In this document: positions 1 through 5,770 of the stretch, in pieces | Layout of the letters: each line of letters starts with the position of its first letter | How positions within the stretch are numbered: position 1 is the stretch's first letter | Source: an uncultured Clostridia bacterium | Lineage (GTDB): Bacteria > Bacillota > Clostridia > Oscillospirales > CAG-272 | Reading direction: 5' to 3' | DNA length: 5,953 nt | Assembly (NCBI GenBank): GCA_946055715.1 | Contig: CAMGGT010000069.1 | Location: 1-5,953 of the forward strand | Translations under genes and position numbers: made by a program | The notes under the pieces: model-generated | Seen by the model: the letters and a program-made list of their open reading frames with translations, nothing else | Databases searched by the model: none | Told to the model about the DNA's origin: nothing

Positions 1-575
1 GGCACGCCGCCCAAGCCGTTTTTGATGAGGTCTTTGAGCGACCAGCCCGCGCAATAGCCCGTCAGCATCGACAGGTCATGCAGATGAATGTCGGCGTTGC
101 GGTGGGCGTTGGCGATCTCGTCGTCATACACCTCGGAAAGCCAGTAGTTGGCGGTGATGGCGCCGGAGTTGGAGAGGATCAGACCGCCGACGGAATAGGT
201 GACGGTGGAGTTCTCTTTGACGCGCCAGTCGTTGTTCTTGACATACTTGTCCACGATCTCTTTATAGTCCAGGATGGTGGACTTCACACCGCGCAGCTTT
301 TCATGCTGGCGGCGATAGAGGATGTAGGCCTTGGCCACATCGGCATACCCGCCCTGGATCAGCACGGATTCCACACTATCCTGAATGTCCTCCACGCTGA
401 TCAACCCCTCTTTGATCTTGGGGGTGTAGTCGGCGGTGACCTTCAAAGCCAGAAAATCTATCACGGAGGGATGTGTCTCCATCTCCTGCGCCTCAAACGC
501 CTGCTCAATGGCATGGCGGATCTTGTCGATGTTAAAGTCTACGCAGTGGCCGTCTCTTTTCAGTACCTGGTACAT
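1..575 (-). CDS. nrdD: Anaerobic (class III) ribonucleoside-triphosphate reductase, N-terminal part
   Basis: NrdD reduces ribonucleoside triphosphates to dNTPs under anaerobiosis using a glycyl radical near its C terminus. Only the first 191 codons are here; the gene runs off the left edge, so the glycyl-radical loop and zinc site are not visible. Translation starts MYQVLKRDGH, the typical start of an N-terminal ATP-cone, the allosteric dATP/ATP module (roughly residues 1-90). The catalytic domain follows with family motifs: residues 122-140 read as the asparagine/serine-rich stretch NSTVTYSVGGLILSNSGAI, then TANYWL (141-146), HRNADIHLHD (158-167) and GYCAGW (173-178). The Cys of that last motif, C175, lies where class III enzymes carry an active-site cysteine. 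There is no in-frame ATG, GTG or TTG in the 30 nt before the ATG at 575, which agrees with the family start. The gene lies 117 bp downstream of nrdG on the same strand and is probably co-transcribed with it. Family identity is certain; completeness cannot be judged. Confidence 0.96.
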   Translation of the reverse strand, partial: MYQVLKRDGHCVDFNIDKIRHAIEQAFEAQEMETHPSVIDFLALKVTADYTPKIKEGLISVEDIQDSVESVLIQGGYADVAKAYILYRRQHEKLRGVKSTILDYKEIVDKYVKNNDWRVKENSTVTYSVGGLILSNSGAITANYWLSEVYDDEIANAHRNADIHLHDLSMLTGYCAGWSLKDLIKNGLGGV

Positions 576-612
576 GTTTTTTGCGGAAGCCGTCGGTCGG
601 CTTCCCCTCCTT
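576..612 (-). promoter_or_regulatory. nrdD ribosome-binding region with hairpin between Shine-Dalgarno and ATG
   Basis: On the minus strand a near-perfect Shine-Dalgarno, AAGGAGG (612-606), lies 30 nt before the nrdD ATG, far too distant for normal initiation. The intervening RNA contains a perfect 8-bp hairpin, GGAAGCCG (605-598), loop ACCGA, CGGCTTCC (592-585), beginning immediately after the Shine-Dalgarno. If the hairpin forms, 9 nt (584-576, GCAAAAAAC) remain between the stem and ATG, which is an ideal spacing. No alternative Shine-Dalgarno is visible closer to the ATG. The sequence facts are direct; folding and function are inference. Confidence 0.6.
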
Positions 613-624
613 TTCTTGTCAGAT

Positions 625-654
625 AGAATAATATGTCTTTTACAGATTGTACAA
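625..654 (-). promoter_or_regulatory. Possible internal promoter upstream of nrdD
   Basis: The nrdG-nrdD gap contains an AT-rich island (about 616-660) in otherwise GC-rich sequence. On the minus strand it holds TTGTAC (654-649) as a -35-like element. An 18-bp spacer leads to TATTCT (630-625), or a 15-bp spacer leads to TATTAT (633-628). Both combinations are off-consensus and no NrdR-like box accompanies them, so this may be a weak or absent promoter. It would let nrdD be made in excess of nrdG. Confidence 0.33.
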
Positions 655-692
655 CCAATAAGGGGCGCAGGTGTCTTGCGGGGAGCAGGAGG

Positions 693-1388
693 TCACCCGA
701 TCCCGCGCAGTTGCGCGGAGGGGACAAAGGGCAGCACCGCCTGCCGCAGTCCCTCGGCCTCCTCGGGCGAGAAGGCGGAAAGCCCGGGGGAAAGCACCGC
801 GCCGGAATCCACAAATCCCTGCAGGTAGTAGTGCGGGGCACCCTCGATCCAGCGGCCGATCTCCGCCATGCCGTCCGGCGTGTGGAAGCCCTTGACCAGC
901 GTGGTGCGGAACTCGAAGTCGACCTTGCCCTCCATCAGATAAGACACGCTCTCGCGCAGTGCCTCCATGGGGGCTTGCGGCAGACCAACTGTGCGGGCGT
1001 ATTCGGAAGGGGCGTTTTTGATGTCCATGGCCACATACTGCACCAGCCCCGCTTCCAGTACGCGGCGCAGGGTCTTGGGGTGGGCGCCGTTTGTGTCCAG
1101 TTTGACGGCAAAGCCCATGTCGCGGATGCGCTGCATGAACGCGTCAATGTCCGGCGAAAGCAACGGCTCGCCGCCGGTGATGGCCACGCCGTCCAGGATG
1201 CCGCGGCGCTTTTCCAAAAACGAAAAAAAAGAAGCGTCGTCAATGTCCGGCAGACTTGCCGGGTCCAGCACCAGGGCAGAATTGTGGCAGAACGGGCATC
1301 GGAAGCCGCATCCGCCCAGAAAGACCGTCGCCGCAAGATGGCCGGGATAGTCCAGCAGGGTCAGTTTCTGCAATCCCTTGATGTGCAT
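693..1388 (-). CDS. nrdG: Anaerobic ribonucleotide reductase-activating protein (radical SAM), NrdG2 type
   Basis: NrdG uses a [4Fe-4S] cluster and S-adenosylmethionine to make the 5'-deoxyadenosyl radical that abstracts hydrogen from the conserved C-terminal glycine of NrdD. The 231-residue protein opens with GLQKLTLLDYPGHLAATVF (5-23), characteristic of the longer NrdG family typical of anaerobes (TIGR02495-like, about 230 residues, against about 155 for E. coli NrdG). The cluster-binding CX3CX2C is C27, C31, C34 (CGFRCPFC), followed by HN. The SAM-contact motif TGGEPLL is at 71-77, and LDTNG lies near 97-101. No extra ferredoxin-like cysteine cluster is seen. The chosen ATG at 1388 has AAGGAG 10 nt upstream and matches family starts. 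An in-frame ATG 17 codons earlier (1439) would lie inside the operator and promoter region and is rejected. The gene stands before nrdD, the reverse of the familiar nrdD-nrdG order of E. coli, under an NrdR-controlled promoter. Confidence 0.96.
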   Translation of the reverse strand: MHIKGLQKLTLLDYPGHLAATVFLGGCGFRCPFCHNSALVLDPASLPDIDDASFFSFLEKRRGILDGVAITGGEPLLSPDIDAFMQRIRDMGFAVKLDTNGAHPKTLRRVLEAGLVQYVAMDIKNAPSEYARTVGLPQAPMEALRESVSYLMEGKVDFEFRTTLVKGFHTPDGMAEIGRWIEGAPHYYLQGFVDSGAVLSPGLSAFSPEEAEGLRQAVLPFVPSAQLRGIG

Positions 1389-1398
1389 GGGCGGACGG

Positions 1399-1404
1399 CT
1401 CCTT
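1399..1404 (-). promoter_or_regulatory. Ribosome-binding site that fixes the nrdG start
   Basis: AAGGAG on the minus strand (1404-1399), preceded by two further A residues, lies 10 nt before the ATG at 1388. It selects this start over the earlier in-frame ATG at 1439, which would overlap the promoter and operators. Confidence 0.8.
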
Positions 1405-1416
1405 TTACGCAAATTA

Positions 1417-1432
1417 ACACAACATTTTGTGT
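1417..1432. promoter_or_regulatory. NrdR box, promoter-downstream copy
   Basis: ACACAAAATGTTGTGT on the minus strand, a dyad with arms ACACAA and TTGTGT. By my hand alignment it agrees at 14 of 16 positions with the published NrdR consensus ACACWATATATWGTGT. NrdR is the ATP-cone/zinc-ribbon repressor of bacterial ribonucleotide reductase genes. This copy lies just downstream of the expected transcription start of nrdG, 15 bp from a second box. Operator identity is an inference from consensus, pairing and gene context. Confidence 0.82.
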
Positions 1433-1444
1433 CAGGCAAGGAGA

Positions 1445-1473
1445 ATTATACTATATCTTGTGGTGACTGTCAA
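1445..1473 (-). promoter_or_regulatory. Promoter of the nrdG-nrdD operon
   Basis: On the minus strand, perfect TTGACA (1473-1468), 17-bp spacer, perfect TATAAT (1450-1445). Transcription would begin near 1437 and give a leader of about 50 nt before the nrdG ATG. A fully consensus sigma-A promoter needs strong repression when dNTPs are ample, in keeping with the two NrdR boxes on it. Confidence 0.88.
1448..1463. promoter_or_regulatory. NrdR box, overlapping the nrdG -10 element
   Basis: CCACAAGATATAGTAT on the minus strand agrees with the NrdR consensus at 13 of 16 positions by hand alignment, including the ATAT core region. Its last three bases overlap the -10 hexamer, and the rest fills most of the spacer. 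It is separated from the downstream box by 15 bp, the usual spacing of paired NrdR boxes. Binding here should block RNA polymerase directly. Confidence 0.8.
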
Positions 1474-1509
1474 TATCAAAAAGGGTACAGGATGTGACGA
1501 ATTTTATCC

Positions 1510-1531
1510 CTGCGGTTTGTGCAAATCGCAG
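1510..1531. repeat. 22-bp imperfect dyad, possible operator
   Basis: Arms CTGCGGTTTG (1510-1519) and CAAATCGCAG (1522-1531) are inverted repeats with one mismatch (a G-U pair in plus-strand RNA) around a TG centre. It is not followed by a T-run in either direction, so a terminator is unlikely. It lies about 37 bp upstream of the nrdG -35 element, a position suited to an activator or second regulator. I do not recognise the regulator; it lacks the FNR half-sites. Confidence 0.45.
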
Positions 1532-1705
1532 ATTTTGAAAACAATGAAAAAAAGGGCTTGACAAATGCGCCTGCACACCCCCACCCCCGTCCCCTCTGCA
1601 AACTGCCAAAGCAAGGGCAACCGGTGCGGCTTTTTTGCGGCAGGTCGAGGGGCTTTTCGCGGGAATCATGCCGCCGTCACAGGCGGGGAAAGGCGGAGCA
1701 TTTTC

Positions 1706-1730
1706 GGCAGTCAAACGGAGATATACTGCC
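1706..1730. repeat. Spaced dyad GGCAGT/ACTGCC
   Basis: GGCAGT (1706-1711) and ACTGCC (1725-1730) form a perfect 6-bp inverted repeat separated by 13 nt. It is 47 bp upstream of the ABC operon -35 element. It could be a regulator site or the 5' hairpin of a leftward transcript; chance is also possible for so short a repeat. Confidence 0.3.
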
Positions 1731-1743
1731 ATAAAAATAACAG

Positions 1744-1771
1744 TTTTTAGATATTTTAATTTTTTTGTCAA
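1744..1771 (-). promoter_or_regulatory. Weak candidate leftward promoter
   Basis: Minus-strand TTGACA (1771-1766) is followed after 16 bp by TAAAAA (1749-1744), a 4-of-6 -10 match. It would transcribe leftward through the GC-rich non-coding block towards nrdG. The -35 is perfect but the -10 is poor and the area is AT-rich, so a chance match is quite possible. Confidence 0.22.
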
Positions 1772-1777
1772 AACGGG

Positions 1778-1806
1778 TTGACTTTCCGGTTACATCTTGC
1801 TAAAAT
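1778..1806 (+). promoter_or_regulatory. Promoter of the ABC exporter operon
   Basis: TTGACT (1778-1783), 17-bp spacer, TAAAAT (1801-1806): 5 of 6 matches in each hexamer at ideal spacing, with an A/T-rich tract just upstream (1731-1770). Transcription should begin near 1812-1814, leaving a leader of about 68 nt. No obvious operator overlaps it. Confidence 0.8.
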
Positions 1807-1811
1807 AGCCG

Positions 1812-1880
1812 TACATTCGACCAAACCACGGTCGGAAAAATCGGGGCAGGTGCCGCTTTTGCGGGTAAAGTGACTCGACT
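1812..1880 (+). promoter_or_regulatory. 5' leader of the ABC operon with two small hairpins and weak RBS
   Basis: The predicted leader starts with a possible stem, CGACC (1818-1822) with GGTCG (1830-1834), extendable by TTC/GAA across one bulged G. A second tiny stem, CCGC-TTTT-GCGG (1853-1864), ends about 16 nt before the start codon. No good Shine-Dalgarno is present; the closest is the purine-rich GGGTAAAG (1863-1870). An in-frame TAA at 1866 excludes earlier starts. I recognise no known riboswitch class. Confidence 0.35.
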
Positions 1881-3707
1881 ATGTTTGCTTTGCGTTTTGT
1901 ATGGGACAAATTGAAGGGTGTTCGATGGAAGGTCATCGGCGGCCTGATTTTGTCCGTTTTTTATTGCCTTTTGGGGCTGGCCGCCCCCTATCTCTCCAAA
2001 ATTCTGGTGGATGACGCCATCCGCGGCGGCAAGACGGAATGGGTCGCACCGCTTGTGGGGCTGATGGTGGGCGTGGTGGCCATCAAGGGTGGGCTGTTCA
2101 TCCTTAAAATTCTGTGGCTGGAGCAGTCCAGCCAGACCATGCTGGTGCAGATCCGCCAAGGGATCTTTGACAATCTGCAACACCAGGAGATGGCCTTTTT
2201 TGACCGCGTCCGCACGGGCGACATCATCACCCGCGTGACGGGTGACCTCAACTATCTGCGCCATTTTGTGGCCTATGTGTCTTATTGCTGTGTGGACGCG
2301 GTGTTCATCATCTCCTTTTCGTTTGCGCTGTTCTTCTATGTCAGCGTGCCGCTGACGCTGGCGCTGCTTTGCCTTGTGCCCTTCATGATCCTGACCTCTG
2401 TGCTGTACAGCCGCCATGTGCGCCCGTTGTACCGCTATAACCGCGAGTGCCTGTCGAAGCTCAACGACGGTGCCTCCGAGAACATCGACGGCAACCGCGT
2501 GGTCAAGGCCTTTGCCCGCGAGGACTACGAAATGGAAAAGTTTGACGGGATGAGCCGCAACTACAAAGCGGCCCAGCTCCGCGCCGCCATGGCCAACCTC
2601 AAGCTCACGCCCGTCATGGCCTTCTTCTCCCAGTCTGTCACCGTCATTGCCATGCTGGTGGGCGGCATTCTGGCCCTCAAAGGGCAGATCACGGTGGGGG
2701 ACCTGACGCTGTTTGTCTCGGTGGGCGGCACCCTCTCGGCGGCCATCACCAACATCCCCAACCTCATCAACTGCATACACCAGTTCCGCGTGTCGGCCGC
2801 CAAGGTCATCGAGATCAACGAGGCCGCCCCCCTCATCTGCGACCGACCGGATGCCGTGGCGCTGCCGCGGGGCGAACGGCTGAAGGGCAAGATCGAATTT
2901 CAGCATGTCACCTTCACCTACCGGCACGGCCGCACGGTACTGCGTGATGTTTCCTTTACGATCGAGCCGGGCGAGACCGTGGCCATCATGGGCCCCACCG
3001 GCAGCGGCAAGACCACGCTTGTTGACCTGCTGACCCGCTTCTATGATGTGACGGGTGGGGCGATCCTGCTGGACGGCGTGGATGTGCGTATGCGCCGCCT
3101 GGAAGACATCCACCGTTCCATCGCCATCGCCACGCAGGATGTGTTTCTCTTCTCCGACACGGTAGACAGCAACATTGCCTTCTCGGATATTGAGATGAGC
3201 GAAGAGGCCGTACATACCTATGCCACCCTGGCCGACGCGGACGAGTTCATCCGCGAGATGCCCGAGGGGTATGATACCATTGTGGGAGAGCGCGGTGTTG
3301 GCCTCTCCGGCGGGCAACGCCAGCGCATTGCCCTGGCCCGCGCGCTGGCGGCAGAGCCCTCCATTCTGGTGCTGGACAACACCACCTCCGCCGTGGATAT
3401 GGACACAGAAAAGCACATACAGGCCGCCCTCCGTTCCCTGCCCTTCTCCTGCACCACCGTCATTGTGGCACAGCGCATCTCTTCTGTGCGCCACGCAGAC
3501 AAGATCATCATTCTGGAAGACGGACACCCGGACATCGGCACCCACGACTCGCTTGTGCGCACCAATGCCTACTACCGCGAGGTGTGCGAACTGCAGGATG
3601 TGGCCAACCTGCCGCCCTTTGAGGGTCGGCGGGAGACCCCGGCCGAAAGAGAGAAAAACCAAGAGGCAACCACCCCCGCCTCCGAGAAAGAAGGTGTGCC
3701 GGTATGA
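1881..3707 (+). CDS. ABC exporter half-transporter, degenerate-site subunit of a heterodimer
   Basis: A 608-residue fused membrane/ATPase subunit of a type IV (multidrug-like) ABC exporter. About six hydrophobic helices occupy residues 17-300 (clearest at 17-38, 56-78, 130-150, 155-175, 245-266 and 272-298), followed by the nucleotide-binding domain from about 336 to 572. Visible motifs are A-loop Y347, Walker A GPTGSGKT (371-378), Q-loop Q419, VGERG (468-472), canonical signature LSGGQ (475-479) and Walker B ILVLD (495-499). Two catalytic residues are changed: the glutamate after Walker B is N500 (codon AAC) and the switch histidine is Q531 (codon CAG). This subunit therefore supplies the degenerate ATP site and lends its intact signature to the partner. 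A charged 35-residue tail (about 574-608) follows the domain. The ATG at 1881 is the first start after an in-frame TAA, with a weak RBS. Its stop overlaps the next gene by ATGA. Multidrug, lipid or peptide export is all possible. Confidence 0.96.
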   Translation: MFALRFVWDKLKGVRWKVIGGLILSVFYCLLGLAAPYLSKILVDDAIRGGKTEWVAPLVGLMVGVVAIKGGLFILKILWLEQSSQTMLVQIRQGIFDNLQHQEMAFFDRVRTGDIITRVTGDLNYLRHFVAYVSYCCVDAVFIISFSFALFFYVSVPLTLALLCLVPFMILTSVLYSRHVRPLYRYNRECLSKLNDGASENIDGNRVVKAFAREDYEMEKFDGMSRNYKAAQLRAAMANLKLTPVMAFFSQSVTVIAMLVGGILALKGQITVGDLTLFVSVGGTLSAAITNIPNLINCIHQFRVSAAKVIEINEAAPLICDRPDAVALPRGERLKGKIEFQHVTFTYRHGRTVLRDVSFTIEPGETVAIMGPTGSGKTTLVDLLTRFYDVTGGAILLDGVDVRMRRLEDIHRSIAIATQDVFLFSDTVDSNIAFSDIEMSEEAVHTYATLADADEFIREMPEGYDTIVGERGVGLSGGQRQRIALARALAAEPSILVLDNTTSAVDMDTEKHIQAALRSLPFSCTTVIVAQRISSVRHADKIIILEDGHPDIGTHDSLVRTNAYYREVCELQDVANLPPFEGRRETPAEREKNQEATTPASEKEGVPV

Positions 3708-5494
3708 GTCGCAACCGTTATGACATAGACGAAACGCTGGAACGGCATCTGGACTTTTCCAAACTGGGCCGCATGGGGGTATACATCAAGCCGCACATCG
3801 GCAAAATGCTGGTGGCGCTGGTGCTGATCGCCCTGTCGTCTGTTCTGTCTCTGGTCGTACCCGCCCTGCTGCAGACCGTCATTGACGAGATCATCCCGCA
3901 GGGAGAGGCGGGCATGCGCCGCCTGCTGGAGGTGTCCTTTATGGCCATCGGTGCCATTCTGCTCTCCGCGCTCTTCTCCACCCTGCGCAATGTGCTGATG
4001 GCGCATGTGGGGCAGGAGGTGATCTACAGCATCCGCCGCGACCTGTTTGCCCACCTGCAAGAACTGCCTTTCAGCTACTATGACAGCCGCCCGCACGGCA
4101 AGATCCTGGTGCGCGTGGTCAACTATGTCAACTCCGTCTCCGACACGATGACCAACGGTATTCTCAACGCCATTGTGGACCTGCTGAACATCATCTTCAT
4201 CGCCATCTTCATGTTCTCCATGAATGTGACGCTGACACTGTATGTGCTGGCGGGGCTGCCCATTCTCATCGGCGTGACGCTGGTGATGAAAAAGTACCAG
4301 AAGAAGTTCAACTTCGAGCAGAACAACAAGAACTCCAACCTCACCGCCTACACCTGCGAGGCCATCGCCGGCACCAAGGTGACAGAGATCTTCGCCCGCC
4401 AGGAAGAGAACATGAACATCTTCCTGCGGCTGAACCGCCTCTATCACCGCGCCTGGATGCGTATGGCCATGACCAGCAACATGATGTCCCCCGTGACGGA
4501 GTTGCTCAAACAAATGGCCGTGGGTCTGGTGTATGTGGCGGGCGCGGTATTGCTGGGTCACGCCACGGGCGCACCCGCGGTGCCGGTGGGCGTGCTGGTG
4601 GCCATGGGCACCTATGCCTCCCGCTTCTGGCAGCCGTTTGTCAGTCTGGCCAACATCTACACCAACTTCATCACCACCCTGTCTTACCTGGAACGCATCT
4701 TCCAGACCATGGACGAACCGGTGGAGATCGAAAGCAAGCCGGACGCCGTCTCTCCCGACGAGCTGAAGGGCGAGGTGGAGTTTCGCCATGTGACCTTCGG
4801 CTATGAGGCGGGGCAGGTGGTGCTGCCCGACCTGTGCCTGTCCATCCCCGCGGGGCAATCGGTTGCGCTGGTGGGCGAGACCGGCTCCGGCAAGTCTACC
4901 ATTGTCAGTCTCATCAGCCGCTTTTACCGCGTGCCGGACGGGTGCCTCTTCATCGACGGGCGGGACATCAACGACCTTTCCCTGCCCTGGCTCCGCCGCC
5001 ACATGGGGGTGATGCTGCAGGACAGCTTCATCTTCTCCGGCTCGATTGCCGACAACATCCGTTATGGCAAGCTGGACGCCACAGACGAGGAAGTGCAGGC
5101 GGCGGCGCGGGCGGTCTGTGCGGATGAATTCATCCGCGAAATGCCCGACGGCTATGACACCTTCGTCACCGAGCGCGGCGGCGTGCTTTCGCAAGGGCAG
5201 AAGCAGCTCATCGCCTTTGCCCGCACCCTTCTCTCCGACCCCGCCATCTTAATTTTGGACGAGGCCACCTCCTCCATCGACGCCAAAACCGAGCGCCTGC
5301 TGCAAAAGGGCATCGAAGCCCTGCTGCGCGGCCGCACCTCCATCCTCATCGCCCACCGCCTGTCCACCATCCGCCGCTGCGACTGCATCTATTACCTCGA
5401 CCACGGCAAGATCCTGGAAAGCGGCACCCATGACGAGCTGATGGCGCTGGGCGGGCATTATCACCACCTCTGCACTGTGCAGTCGGAAGAGTGA
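3704..5494 (+). CDS. ABC exporter half-transporter, catalytic subunit of a heterodimer
   Basis: A 596-residue half-transporter, normal length for the family, with a 30-residue cytoplasmic lead, a six-helix membrane domain (helices near 33-55, 76-98, 152-172, 175-195, 265-288 and 300-325) and a nucleotide-binding domain from about 356. Motifs are A-loop Y367, Walker A GETGSGKST (391-399), Q-loop Q439, Walker B ILILDE (515-520) with catalytic E520, D-loop SSID (523-526) and switch H551 in IAHRLST. The signature is LSQGQ (495-499) in place of LSGGQ. The motor site is thus complete here, while its signature faces the degenerate site of the upstream subunit: exactly complementary defects. The start overlaps the upstream stop by ATGA, with AAGGTG (3691-3696) 7 nt before it, implying translational coupling and equal amounts of both subunits in the membrane. 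Drug, lipid or peptide substrates cannot be told apart. No clear terminator follows. Confidence 0.96.
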   Translation: MSRNRYDIDETLERHLDFSKLGRMGVYIKPHIGKMLVALVLIALSSVLSLVVPALLQTVIDEIIPQGEAGMRRLLEVSFMAIGAILLSALFSTLRNVLMAHVGQEVIYSIRRDLFAHLQELPFSYYDSRPHGKILVRVVNYVNSVSDTMTNGILNAIVDLLNIIFIAIFMFSMNVTLTLYVLAGLPILIGVTLVMKKYQKKFNFEQNNKNSNLTAYTCEAIAGTKVTEIFARQEENMNIFLRLNRLYHRAWMRMAMTSNMMSPVTELLKQMAVGLVYVAGAVLLGHATGAPAVPVGVLVAMGTYASRFWQPFVSLANIYTNFITTLSYLERIFQTMDEPVEIESKPDAVSPDELKGEVEFRHVTFGYEAGQVVLPDLCLSIPAGQSVALVGETGSGKSTIVSLISRFYRVPDGCLFIDGRDINDLSLPWLRRHMGVMLQDSFIFSGSIADNIRYGKLDATDEEVQAAARAVCADEFIREMPDGYDTFVTERGGVLSQGQKQLIAFARTLLSDPAILILDEATSSIDAKTERLLQKGIEALLRGRTSILIAHRLSTIRRCDCIYYLDHGKILESGTHDELMALGGHYHHLCTVQSEE

Positions 5495-5693
5495 GGGCAT
5501 GCCGGGCAGAGAATGGCCATTCTCCAAAAGCAAGCAAGCGCCACGGCATACGCCCCATGCGAAAGAAGTAATCGTGCCACAGAGATTGCAAAAGCCCCCC
5601 GGCAAAACGCCTCTCCGGCAAAGCCGCGTGGCACAATACACCAAAAACGAACAATAAAACGCCGAAAATCGCCCCGGCAGAACCGAAAAAGGC
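5495..5693. other. Non-coding region after the ABC operon
   Basis: About 200 bp without a credible gene. The plus-strand frame here gives a very basic, low-complexity peptide and the minus-strand frames have no supporting RBS. It contains a perfect 16-bp palindrome (5509-5524), a 7-bp inverted repeat GTGCCAC/GTGGCAC (5574-5580 and 5628-5634), and between those arms a direct repeat CCGGCAAA (5599-5606 and 5615-5622). No classic hairpin-plus-T-run terminator follows the ABC operon. Confidence 0.55.
5509..5524. repeat. Perfect 16-bp palindrome
   Basis: GAGAATGGCCATTCTC is fully self-complementary and begins 14 bp after the ABC operon stop codon. As RNA it would form a short stem with the central bases unpaired as loop. 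No U-run follows, so it is not a standard terminator, though it could protect an mRNA 3' end or bind a dimeric protein. Confidence 0.45.
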
Positions 5694-5729
5694 GCTGTTG
5701 CAAATGCGCAAAAATGCATTTGCAACAGC
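5694..5729. repeat. Perfect 14-bp inverted repeat, possible leftward terminator
   Basis: GCTGTTGCAAATGC (5694-5707) and GCATTTGCAACAGC (5716-5729) are perfect inverted repeats around an 8-nt AT-rich centre. On the minus strand the stem is followed after GCC by five T residues, so it could terminate leftward transcripts entering from beyond the right edge. On the plus strand only a diffuse AT-rich stretch follows, so termination of the ABC operon here would be weak. It could also be an end or whole of a small palindromic repeat element. Confidence 0.6.
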
Positions 5730-5770
5730 TCCAAATGATTATATCGTCATTTTAGCTGATTTTCATACTG

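Larger units (their letters stand above)
1474..1777. other. Non-coding part of the divergent intergenic region
   Basis: About 300 bp with no credible gene. Short open frames on both strands are compositionally odd and lack Shine-Dalgarno sequences. The stretch is mixed: AT-rich blocks at both ends and a GC/C-rich middle (about 1575-1700, with runs of C and G-rich words). It contains a 22-bp imperfect dyad (1510-1531), a short CCGCC/GGCGG hairpin (1671-1686), a GGCAGT/ACTGCC dyad (1706-1730) and a possible leftward promoter (1744-1771). The AT-rich block at 1731-1770 lies just upstream of the ABC operon promoter and may act as an UP element. Confidence 0.6.

Noticed and set aside
78..626. Plus-strand open frame of 182 codons over the start of nrdD
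   Set aside because: The opposite strand encodes unmistakable NrdD motifs; this frame is a shadow.
1389..1439. N-terminal extension of nrdG from the ATG at 1439
   Set aside because: It would start at about the transcription start site, overlap the downstream NrdR box, and lacks an RBS. The ATG at 1388 has AAGGAG at 10 nt and matches family starts.
1558..1590. Plus-strand TTGACA at 1558-1563 as another promoter
   Set aside because: At 16-18 bp spacing only a C-rich sequence follows, with no -10 hexamer.
1451..1771. Minus-strand 106-codon frame upstream of nrdG
   Set aside because: No Shine-Dalgarno, no recognisable domain, an abrupt composition change, and it overlaps the nrdG promoter and an NrdR box.
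1800..3662. Open frame of 620 codons on the minus strand, antisense to the first ABC gene
   Set aside because: The product is His-, Gly- and Asp-rich with no recognisable domain. It lies opposite a gene with every ABC motif, so it is a compositional shadow of GC-rich codon use.
3572..5194. Open frame of 540 codons on the minus strand, antisense to the second ABC gene
   Set aside because: Same reasons: His/Gln-rich, no motif, no Shine-Dalgarno-promoter support, and fully opposite an intact conserved gene.
5249..5734. Minus-strand 161-codon frame overlapping the end of the second ABC gene
   Set aside because: About half of it is antisense to the conserved nucleotide-binding domain, its start lies next to the inverted repeat without an RBS, and no family is recognised.
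5513..5755. Plus-strand 80-codon basic frame after the ABC operon
   Set aside because: Very basic and low-complexity, runs through a palindrome and the 14-bp inverted repeat, and has no RBS or recognisable domain.
5495..5760. CRISPR array or tRNA in the downstream region
   Set aside because: The repeats are too few and irregular for an array, and no cloverleaf with a T-arm consensus is visible.
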